NCBI RefSeq assembly: GCF_009905375.1
Contig: NC_133656.1
Coordinates: forward strand, 242,104,401 to 242,168,400
DNA: 64,000 nt
DNA from: Apium graveolens
Lineage: Eukaryota > Streptophyta > Magnoliopsida > Apiales > Apiaceae
Reading direction: 5' to 3'
Made by a program: the position numbers and the translations under genes. The notes under the pieces were generated by a model. It was not told the DNA's origin and made no database searches. It saw nothing but the letters and a program-made list of their open reading frames with translations. Of this stretch, positions 38,101-46,941 are shown piece after piece (positions within the stretch are counted from its first letter, which is position 1; each line of letters starts with the position of its first letter).

Positions 38101-40333
38101 ACGATCCAACCGTACGGATGTTAAGATATATCAATTTTAGTCATATGAAAAAATTATAAAAAAATACGAACTTCATCTTGCATGTCAGGATTAGAAAAAT
38201 CCGGTAAAAGTACCCCTCCGGACAACGAGACTCGTTCCCGATTTACAAGATTAATTTTTAAAATGATTTTTTCGACGATCCAACCGTACGGATGTTAAGA
38301 TATATCAATTTTATTCATATAAAAAAATTATTAAAAAATTTGAACTTCATCTTGCATGTCAGGATTAGATAAATCCGGTAAAAGTACCCCTCCTGACAAC
38401 GAGACTCGTTCCCGATTTACAAGATTAATTTTTAAAATTATTTTTTCGACGATCAAACCGTACGGATGTTAAGATATATCAATTTTAGTCTTACGAAAAA
38501 ATTATTAAAAAATATGAACTTCATCTTGCATGTCAGGATTAGAAAAATCCGGTAAAAGTACCCCTCCCGACAACGAGACTCGTTCCCGATTTACAACATT
38601 AATTTTTAAATTGATTTTTTCGACGATCCAACCGTACGGATGTTAAGATATATCAATTTTATTCATATGAAAAAATTATTAAAAAATATGAACTTCATCT
38701 TGCATGTCAGGATTAGAAAAATCCGGTAAAAGTACCCCTCCAAACAAAGAGACTCGTTCCCGATTTACAAGATTAATTTTTAAAATAATTTTTTCGACGA
38801 TCCAACCGTACGGATGTTAAGATATATCAATTTTAGTCATATAAAAAAATTATTAAAAAATTTGAACTTCATCTTGCATGTCAGGATTAGAAAAATCCGG
38901 TAAAAGTACCCCTCCCGACAACGAGACTCGTTCCCGATTTACAAGATTAATTTTTAAAATAATTTTTTCGACGATCCAACCGTACGGATGTTAAGATATA
39001 TCAATTTTAGTCAGATGAAAAAATTATTAAAAAATTTGAACTTCATCTTACATGTCAGGATTAGAAAAATCCGGTAAAAGTACCCCTCCCGACAACGAGA
39101 CTCGTTCCCGATTTACAAGATTAATTTATAAAATGATTTTTTCGACGATCCAACCGTACGGATGTTAAGATATATCAATTTTAGTCATATGAAAAAATTA
39201 TAAAAAAATACGAACATCATCTTGCATGTCAGGATTAGAAAAATCCAGTAAAAGTACCCCTCCCGACAACGAGACTCGTTCCCGATTTACAAGATTAATT
39301 TTTAAAATGATTTTTTCGACGATCCAACCGTACGGATGTTAAGATATATCAATTTTATTCATATAAAAAAATTATTAAAAAATTTAAACTTCATCTTGCA
39401 TGTCAGGATTAGATAAATCCGGTAAAAGTACCCCTCCTGACAACGAGACTCGTTCCCGATTTACAAGATTAATTTTTAAAATTATTTTTTCGACGATCAA
39501 ACCGTACGGATGTTAAGATATATCAATTTTAGTCTTACGAAAAAATTATTAAAAAATATGAACTTCATCTTGCATGTCAGGATTAGAAAAATCCGGTAAA
39601 AGTACCCCTCCCGACAATGAGACTCGTTCCCGATTTACAACATTAATTTTTAAATTGATTTTTTCGACGATCCAACCGTACGGATGTTAAGATATATCAA
39701 TTTTAGTCATATGAAAAAATTATTAAAAACTATGAACTTCATCTTGCATGTCATGATTAGAAAAATCCGGTAAAAGTACCCCTCCCGACAACGAGACTCG
39801 TTCCCGATTTACAACATTAATTTTTAAATTGATTTTTTCGACGATCCAACCGTACGGATGTTAAGATATATCAATTTTAGTCATATGAAAAAATTATAAA
39901 AAAATACGAACTTCATCTTGCACGTCAGGATTAGAAAAATCCGGTAAAAGTACCCCTCCGGACAACGAGACTCGTTCCCGATTTACAAGATTAATTTTTA
40001 AAATGATTTTTTCGACGATCCAACCGTACGGATGTTAAGATATATCAATTTTATTCATATAAAAAAATTATTAAAAAATTTGAACTTCATCTTGCATGTC
40101 AGGATTAGATAAATCCGGTAAAAGTACCCCTCCTGACAACGAGACTCGTTCCCGATTTACACGATTAATTTTTAAAATTATTTTTTCGACGATCAAACCG
40201 TACGGATGTTAAGATATATCAATTTTAGTCTTACGAAAAAATTATTAAAAAATATGAACTTCATCTTGCATGTCAGGATTAGAAAAATCCGGTAAAAGTA
40301 CCCCTCCCGACAATGAGACTCGTTCCCGATTTA
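35102..40333. repeat. Tandem satellite, monomer about 174 bp, about 30 copies, with higher-order structure
   Basis: The monomer is marked by CCAACCGTACGGATGTTAAG, AGGATTAGAAAAATCCGGTA and GAGACTCGTTCCCGATTTAC; successive marks are 173-175 bp apart. Variants alternate in pairs (GATAAAGAG / GACAACGAG) between about 35790 and 36660. From about 36820 a 1,740-bp block (10 monomers) is followed by a near-identical copy from about 38560 to 40332: lines at offset exactly 1,740 differ at only a few positions. The array stops within a monomer where the peroxiredoxin exon begins. No ORF. Confidence 0.93.
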
Positions 40334-40335
40334 TA

Positions 40336-40591
40336 TCTCTCTCCGTTTCTTCTCACTCCTCTCGTAGCTTAATCGTCAAGGCTGTAAGTTTTTCTTATTT
40401 TTATATATTTATTACATTTGTGATTGTTGTAGTTTATAGTTGACCATACAAGTGTTGGTGTTAATTAATTGGGCAGATTTATGTTTAATTTTTTTTCCGA
40501 TTTGTGTGTTGTTTAGAGTGAGCTTCCTCTGGTTGGAAATGTAGCTCCGGATTTCGGAGATGAAGCTGTTTTCAATCAGGAATTCGTCAAT
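40336..40591 (+). pseudogene. Captured 2-Cys peroxiredoxin fragment (two exons)
   Basis: 40336-40383 encodes the end of a chloroplast transit peptide (SLSVSSHSSRSLIVKA) and is followed by donor GTAAGT. 40517-40591, after acceptor TTTAG, encodes the mature N-terminus (SELPLVGNVAPDFGDEAVF...) and is followed by donor GTAAGT. Both exons are phase 0 and open. Plant 2-Cys Prx (BAS1) is a plastid thiol peroxidase; neither catalytic Cys lies in this part. The 5' edge is cut by the satellite, so there is no start codon. Confidence 0.88.
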
Positions 40592-40848
40592 GTAAGTAAC
40601 TAAATATACGAGTTTTTGTACCATTTACAAATTTTCGGCTAGAGTTGATTACTCTCGATATTACTAGTTTTTATAAATTGAGCGTCTCTTTGTACTTGGA
40701 GTTGTTCTAATTGAGCACGATGCCTTTTTTTGGCTGATTAATACATTATTATTGTCTTATAACACTTTTGTTTTGATGTCTTATTTAATTGAGATATATG
40801 TTATGAGAGCATACAATGAGAGCATGCAGAATACGATGAGAGTTCAAT

Positions 40849-41058
40849 CCACCAATTGTATCATCCTTTGTTGAAGTTCAAGTTGGAAATATGGGTGAAG
40901 ATGCAAGGTTGATGATACGGAGAGGTGTTCACGGACCAGGAGAGCCCTCTGGCATAATTTTGAGTGCCACTTTGTCTGTTTGGATTCCTGTCCAACTGCA
41001 ACAATTGTTTGATTTGTTGCAGAGGTACAGATGCTCAGCTTATGCCTTCTGTTGCTAA
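40849..41058 (+). pseudogene. Captured HD-ZIP IV (START-domain homeobox) fragment
   Basis: An open stretch of 69 codons ending TAA reads FVEVQVGNMGEDARLM then GPGEPSGIILSAT, SVWIPV and QLFDLL. It follows the region after the START domain of class IV HD-ZIP epidermal regulators (PDF2/ANL2 group), where the family reads DPG.PPGI.LSA..S.W.PV. The homeodomain, zipper and START domain are not present. No splice sites are obvious. It is on the same strand as the other captured fragments. Confidence 0.75.
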
Positions 41059-42177
41059 GATTTCTAATTTGAAGTCTTTGGGAGAAAAGAATAAATAGTA
41101 TGAGCTTTGTGCTTTTATAATGGTATAGAACCAAGCGTCTACAATTCGTGAATGGGTAATTTACCATGCCTGGATTGGAGTTGAGAGATGGTTTATATAT
41201 GATAATAATTGTGATGACGGAATTAAGGAGACCACCGAAAAGCTTAACCTTAAAGGATATTTGTGAAAGCTACTAGCTGTTTTCATTTGAGGTTAATGGA
41301 TGTTTGTAGAGAAGGATTTTGTTTATGTGAAGTCAGGTCAGGTTTGACTAATTTTGGATTGAACTCTTGGTTGTTAGGTATGAGTGATTTTTGATTGAAC
41401 TCTTGGTGGTGGCAGACATTATCACCCTTATTTATGTGTTTGTTTTGATGCACACAGACGGTACGGCTCTATATATTTAATCCCTTCTTCAGGTTTGTTT
41501 TGTACCATTTTGTTATCTTCTAATTTAATACTCACCTCACTGGCTTATATTGGTTTTTTTTGCAGAAGTACACACAACTCTATCAGCAGCATTATACTCG
41601 GATAAGAATGCTCCCCTTCTTGTCACAACCAATTTAATATTGCAACTCTTCCTTATCTTCATTATACAGAGAACTCTGTCATATTAGAGAAAAAGCATTA
41701 GCCTCCAAGTCAAATTAGCTCTCTGCAACAATATTTTACCACACTTTCTTAAAGGTTTCATGTTCTTTCTTGTTTTTTTTACTTCTATCTCCTAATTGTT
41801 TATCTTCTCTGCCCTCATTTTTTCATTCACCATGTTGCAATTATGTTAGTCACACATGTTTTCGTGCTTATTACATAAACTGACAACAAACAACTTAGGT
41901 AGTACAAATGCTCCAACCCAGTTGTAAATTATTGTAACTTATATGTTATTTTGAAAAAAGATGTTAGCTGGTAATATACATTTGGGGCTGAAAATAAATG
42001 CAGTATTAAAAAATATTATATCATTTCCATGGATGAAACAAATACATATGCTGCTGGTAGCTGTTTATTCCGAAATTGAAATATGAAATTTGTCTAACTT
42101 TACATTTCTTTCCTAAGTTTCACAATAGTCTAACTTTATTGTTTATGTAATATATCATTTTTCAATTTTAATTTTAG
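41059..42177 (+). other. CACTA interior, unassigned
   Basis: A possible exon follows TTTTTTTGCAG at about 41565 (KYTQLYQQHYTRIRML) but I cannot assign it. Two related 25-bp segments (ATTGAACTCTTGGT at about 41357 and 41393) are directly repeated. Otherwise nothing recognisable. Confidence 0.35.
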
Positions 42178-42627
42178 GTGATAAGGACATGGGGTGTTTA
42201 AAACAAAATGCATAAGATGTTCGTGAAGTAAGTTCATTTTCTGGCATTAAACAGGAATTTTTCAAATTTCTTTTTATTGTTTGTCCTATAGTTGGTACTA
42301 AATGCTCAGATTCGTGCGATAGCTAACTTCTTTTTGCTCATTTACAGGCTCGTGACTATTTATCTAAGTTGGGTGATCTGAGCCAGACTCAAATATTTGC
42401 AAGAATTGAGAACATAAAAGTGAGTTAAAAATATTGATGCCGGTTCTACACAATTATCTAGTATATTGATTATTGATTTTCTTCCTCCTGTAGTATTGCT
42501 AGATAGGGATCTCTACATTATTTTCTTTCTGATTTAGGGTTTGACTCATTTTGATGAAATCCTGCAAGAGGCATATAGTGTTATCCTTTCCGGTGGAAAT
42601 CTCAGTATAGACCTTCCATCTGAGAAG
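42178..42627 (+). pseudogene. Captured pyruvate kinase fragment (three exons)
   Basis: Exons are 42178-42227 (VIRTWGV then, after a small deletion and frame break, DVRE; donor GTAAGT), 42348-42419 ([20 protein letters not shown]..., acceptor TACAG, donor GTGAGT) and 42538-about 42627 ([20 protein letters not shown]...). They are in the order and phase of a plant cytosolic-type pyruvate kinase, around the active-site IENxEG..FDEI region. An in-frame stop and the deletion in the first exon show decay; the second and third exons are open. Sequence from 42628 to 42752 is unassigned. Confidence 0.88.
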
Positions 42628-42752
42628 GTCACTTCTCAGAGTAATAATTTATATGATACTAAAATTAAATTTAGATTAGCTTCATTCAGGGTGAAGACAC
42701 ATGTACCGATAATTGCCCACATCACACACACAGTATACAAGCCAATGGAGGT

Positions 42753-43155
42753 AATCATTTATCAAAACTTCTTATTGTTGGACTTATAGAAGCTGAGGGT
42801 GATAGATGGGTTAAACAGAGGAAAATCCTCAGTCTTGCCTTTCATATGGAGAAGTTAAAGGTCATTCCTCATACTAATTGTCATGTTCATCTTCATATTA
42901 CATAGATGTACTTAGTTTTAGCCTTGTTGGTATAAGATCATAAAGATTATTTAGTATTGTAAGTCTGTAAAAACTATGCATGTACCGAAACTGTCGGGTA
43001 TTAATTTTTTATGTTTGGAAACAGAATCTGTTGCCAGCCTTTTACATGGAGTTCTTTTGAGATCATGCACATATGAGAAGATATGGTTTCTGTACAGGAG
43101 CAATGTGAGCTGGATGTATGGCCTAATTTACAAACTTTAACAAGTGATTGCAAGC
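42753..43155 (+). pseudogene. Captured CYP72-type cytochrome P450 fragment (two exons)
   Basis: 42753-42860 reads [19 protein letters not shown] and QRKILSLAFHMEKLK, the helix-C region (W..HR.I..PAFH.EKLK) of CYP72 clan enzymes. After an intron (42861-43024, acceptor ACAG) 43025 onward reads NLLPAFYMEFF and stops (43058-43060). 43098-43151 reads EQCELDVWPNLQTLTSD in the same register as the family. The haem-binding Cys region is absent. Same strand as the other captured genes. Confidence 0.85.
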
Positions 43156-43439
43156 TACACCATCAGTGTGCATACCTGGCATGAGGTCATTTACTCATGT
43201 TATCCTGCCTTGATCAAAATTGATGAAGAATTCTCTTAATCTTTGGAGAAAGCAAGGGAAGATTTTTTATACTAAATAGTTTTGTATCCCGATTAATATT
43301 GGTATAATTTTTTAGTTATAGTTGTAACTTTTGTTGATGACTTTTGTATATTTAATATTAGTTTCAATTGTAAAATAACTATTGTATTACGACAAATACA
43401 ATTTTATTTATAAATTATTGGTTTCTTTTATTTTATATA

Positions 43440-44188
43440 ATGTGCTTAATCTTGTAAACAATTAGGTAAAAGTCACTCAAAAATGATTAAAACCGTTGTA
43501 TGTCTCATTGCACAAAAAGATTTTTGCAAATAAACAGTTGTATGTGATAATATGGGATAATTGTTTTTGAGTAAACATATGGTTGAATAATTAAGTGGAC
43601 AATACTTTAAGAAGGAAACCATTGTTTGAGGAAGACTATAACAAATCTTTGATAAATATAGAAACTGTTATCTGACAAACTTGCTAGTAAATGGTTGTCT
43701 GTAACAAAGTAGAATAAAGGTTTTATTTATAAAATTGTTGTTGTTAAGTTTTCAAACAACTGTTTATATTATATTAACCGTTGTCCCTTCTATTTTTTAA
43801 GTAGTGCAAACTATTGTTGAACAATTATCTAGACAATATTTCAATAGAGAAACCGTTGTTTGAAGAGGACTGTAACAAAGGTTTAAAAAATTAAAAACTG
43901 TTGTTTGACAAGCCTGCTAGAAAACCATTGTGTATATTATACTAGAATAAAGGTTTTATTCATAAAACTGTTGTTGTTAAGTTTTTAGACAATGGTCATG
44001 TTAAACCACCCGTTGTCTCTTTTGTATTATAACATGTGTTATAAAACTGTTATGAAGTCTTCTTCTAACAAGTGTATAAACAACCGTTGTCTGGTATTCG
44101 ATAACACGAGTGTTGGATAGACAACGGAAACTCTACGTGTCACACAACGGCAAAAAAACAGTTGTATGATTGCAAATATGTTGTAGTG
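43440..44188. repeat. Right subterminal repeats and terminal inverted repeat of the CACTA element
   Basis: Many copies of AACCGTTGT / AAACTGTTGTT, mirror images of the left-end ACAACGG motifs, lead to the terminus TGCAAATATGTTGTAGTG at 44188. Two parts (about 43600-43800 and 43840-44030) are diverged direct repeats. Confidence 0.75.
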
Positions 44189-44671
44189 CATTTACTGGCA
44201 ATTAATTAGAATATTATATTATCTATTGAGCCAACGAATTCCAATAAGCTGGTGTTCCCACGGTAGATTTTGGTTGAGAATGAAAACCTGATGACTGGCA
44301 TTACACAAATCCACCCAAAGAAACGAGAGGAGGGAAGTGGATTTAGCAGACAGAACATTTTTGTAATGGTATATATCCCAAAATCACATATTTTGACAGT
44401 GTATTTTCGAGCTTCAGATCTCTATGGCAGATATGTTGTACAATATCATAGATCGCTAAAAACTAAAACTGTGAAATTCAGAGTTGATACCAAAACAAAG
44501 CACAGACACATACCATTGAATGACAATAGCTAACTCCTGATATTAGTGGTTGGAAGAAAAACCTTGCCTGGTGTAAATATAACAGGAAGTGCAAAATGAG
44601 TACATAAAATTTACTTATTAACAATTATAATGATGCCATTGGGAAACGTCAAGATCTTATCTGCCTCGACA

Positions 44672-45780
44672 AAGAGTTTTTATTCAAAGCCCTCTATTGT
44701 CTTAAGCAAGCTCCAAGGACATAGTATGACACTCACCACGAGTTTTTACTTGAAAATGGTTTTACTAGAGGTGTTATAGATAAAACTCTATTTCATAAAA
44801 TGCAAAAATCTGATATGATATTAGTTCAAGTATATGTTGATGACATTATATTTTGTTCTACTAATGATGATCTTTGTAAGAGATTTTTTAAACTAATGCA
44901 GAGTAAGTATGAAATGAGCATGATGGGAGAGTTGAACTACTTTCTTGGATTACAAATGAGTCAATGGAAAGATGGTGTATTCATCTGTCAATCCAAGTAC
45001 ATAAAAGAGCTTCTCAAGAAGTACAATATGGAAGATTCAACTCCTGGCAAAGATTCCAATGCCAACAGCCTCTAAGCTTGATCAGGACAAAACTGGTAAG
45101 AAAGTTGACATCACAAGCTACAGAGGTATGAGAGGCTCATTACTTTATCTTACAACAAGTAAACCAGAGATTATGTTTGCAACATGGTTATGTGCTAAAT
45201 TTCAAGCTGACCCTAAGGAATCTCATCTTATAGCTGTTAAGAGGATATTTAGATAACTTAAGAGGACTCCAAATCTTGGAATTTGGTACCCTAAAGGTAT
45301 AGGTTTTAACCTAGTTGGCTATACAGATTCACATTTTGCAGGTTGTAAGATTGACGAGAAAAGTAATTCAGGAAGCTGTTAGTTTCTTGGAAGAAGGTTT
45401 GTATCATGGCATAGCAAGAAGCAGTACTCAGTATTCACATCAACTGCTGAAGTTGAATACATAGCTGCTGGAAGCTATTGTGCTCAAATCTTGTGGATGA
45501 GGAACCAACTCCGGGATTTTGGTATGTTGATGTCAAGGATTCCAATATTTTGTGACAATACAACTGTCATAGCAATCTCAAACAACCCAGTTCAGCACTC
45601 AAGAACAAAGCATATTGATATCAAGTATCACTTTATCAGATAGCATGTCACCAATGGCACTGTGAAATTACATTTTGTACCCACAGAGGATCAAATTGCA
45701 GACATCTTCACAAAACCACGTGATGAAAACATTTTCTCTAAGTTGGTTAGTGAACTTCGGATGTTAAATCTTTCTAATTA
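44672..45780 (+). pseudogene. Sirevirus RT/RNase H remnant, block II
   Basis: It encodes LFKALY.LKQAPR, the YVDDIIFCS catalytic box (from 44800), ELNYFLGLQ, GSLLYLTTSKPEIMFATW, the RNase H AE(V)EYIAAGSY region and the DIFTKP end. Frame breaks lie near 44725, 45055, 45255 and 45380, so it is inactive. It is nearly identical to 11830-12929. Confidence 0.78.
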
Positions 45781-45781
45781 A

Positions 45782-46941
45782 TAAATTAGAAGTCAATAAC
45801 TATAATTTACATTAAATAAATTCACTTGTTATCCAATGTCAATATGATAAGGACATGTGAATTTATGTGTCATTATTTATTTCTTGTAGTGCAAATATTT
45901 GTGCGCTTGTACCTAATTGATAAATATTTTAGCACACTTATATTGATAAATTATTTGAAAATAAATTAATCATAATTGGTTAAGTTATGACTAAAGTTTA
46001 GTAGCATAATTTTGATTTAATTATTTGAGACTTTATCAATTCAATGATAAAAGTTTCAGTTTTAATAATCAAAGTTGTTATTTGTTAATTTTAGTGGACT
46101 TTAAATTATTTAATATTTAAAGAGGTTCATTAAAGTTAATTAGTAATTAGCAGCATAATTTATTTCATAAAAATATAATATTATCAAGTTTAATGATAAT
46201 AGTTGTATTATTATGAATAAAATTGTGAAGTACAGAAATTTTTCTAAGTACAGAGTTATTTGCGACCACAGTGCACTACATGTCACAAGTAAGTACTTAA
46301 ACTATTTTTGTTCTTGTTACCGGGGATACTAGTCGCAAGTAACTACTTAGATTTGAGTTAGTTGCGACAAGGTTGTTCCGTGTAGTAGCTAAGTAAGACT
46401 AAAAAAAATTGTATCAGAGTTACTTGCGACTTTAACAACATTGTGGTCGCAAGTAACTACATTGTTTTTCCAAGTTATTGCTTAGGTTACTTGCGACCCC
46501 TGTGAACTATAGGTCGCAAGTAACTGTCTTATTTTTTTTTTCTGTGTTACCGCTATGTATTTATGTGATCTCTCAGTTCATATCTTTTTTATATATACAT
46601 ATATACACACAGTCACAAGTAAGGACGATAAAAGAGAGAATAATTTTCAATAAATTGGAATAGTACCCAAATTCTGCTAAAATCTGTAAAAATTGCAGAT
46701 TTCTGAAGCCCATGACCTACTCTGTCATTTGACTGTAAAATCACACATTTTCACTGGTTAATTTGATAGATCTTAAACTGTGATTTCTAATGAATAAGGG
46801 TCTGTTTGGTTTGTACTTAATTGATTATTCTTCTTATTTGCTCTCTAGTGTTCTATTATTGCATATTTGCTCCGCATAAATTTGTGTGTTTTACATATTA
46901 GTCTCGTGTTATTATTTCTGTTATTCTCATTTTTAATTAAA
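45782..46941 (+). promoter_or_regulatory. Spacer between Sirevirus pol and extra ORF with GGTCGCAAGTAA inverted pairs
   Basis: No gene. GTTACTTGCGACC (46486-46498) and GGTCGCAAGTAAC (46512-46524) form a perfect 13-bp inverted repeat with a 13-nt loop. Further single or paired copies are at about 46257, 46330 and 46445. A role as leader, promoter or splice region for the downstream ORF is inference. Confidence 0.5.

Larger units (their letters stand above)
34199..44188. mobile_element. Complete non-autonomous CACTA transposon carrying satellite DNA and host gene fragments
   Basis: The left terminus CACTACAAGAAATTTGCAAT and the complement of the right terminus CACTACAACATATTTGCAAT match at 20 of 22 positions. 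The 3-bp target duplication is CAT (34196-34198 and 44189-44191). Subterminal ACAACGG / CCGTTGT motifs fill the first 900 bp and last 750 bp. The left subterminal region includes a 150-bp unit repeated at about 34562 and 34866. The interior is satellite (35102-40333) followed by fragments of four genes (40336-43155). No TNPD/TNP2-type transposase is visible, so movement would need an autonomous relative. It is nested in the solo LTR that disrupts SnRK2. Confidence 0.9.
33223..44243. mobile_element. Solo LTR (1,028 bp without nested DNA) inside an SnRK2 exon, TSD ATAAG
   Basis: It starts TGTTGATTTGCAG at 33223 and ends GAATTCCA at 44243. ATAAG occurs at 33218-33222 and 44244-44248. Removing it rejoins the kinase codons GCT-TAT-GTT (AYV of the APE region). 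The LTR consists of 33223-34198 and 44192-44243, interrupted by the CACTA element and its CAT duplication. No primer-binding site or internal region follows, so it is a solo LTR, probably copia-type. Confidence 0.85.
30995..44567 (-). pseudogene. SnRK2-type Ser/Thr protein kinase, split by nested transposons
   Basis: SnRK2 kinases act in ABA and osmotic-stress signalling. Reading minus strand, exons are 44514-44567 (ARFFFQPLISGVSYCHSM), about 44377-44432 (ICHRDLKLENTL then KICDFG, with a deletion and frame break), 44244-44294 plus 33176-33217 (HSQPKSTVGTPAY / VAPEVLSRKAYDGK, interrupted), 32984-33088 ([17 protein letters not shown]), 32830-32862 plus 31349-31414 (RILKAQFLIPN / RIQISMECKHLLSKIF, interrupted), and 30995-31270 (RITISEIKRHPWFLKNLP to the acidic tail SGDYVCQL). 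The HRD and APE motifs are present. The tail resembles the ABA-responsive subclass (domain II). The ATP-binding N-lobe is absent to the right, where Sirevirus block II begins. The acceptor before RIL reads ACAA instead of ACAG. Two exonic insertions, a frameshift and 5' truncation make it a pseudogene. Confidence 0.88.

Noticed and set aside
35102..40333. Possible CRISPR-like or array system because of regular repeats
   Set aside because: Whole 174-bp units are repeated without unique spacers; it is a satellite in plant DNA.
40844..41167. Minus-strand ORF of 107 codons
   Set aside because: The plus strand encodes the HD-ZIP IV fragment; the minus ORF is its shadow and resembles nothing.
44270..44533. 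Plus-strand ORF of 87 codons
   Set aside because: It lies antisense over SnRK2 exons (HRDLKLENTL and SYCHSM read on the minus strand), so it is a shadow of the kinase pseudogene.
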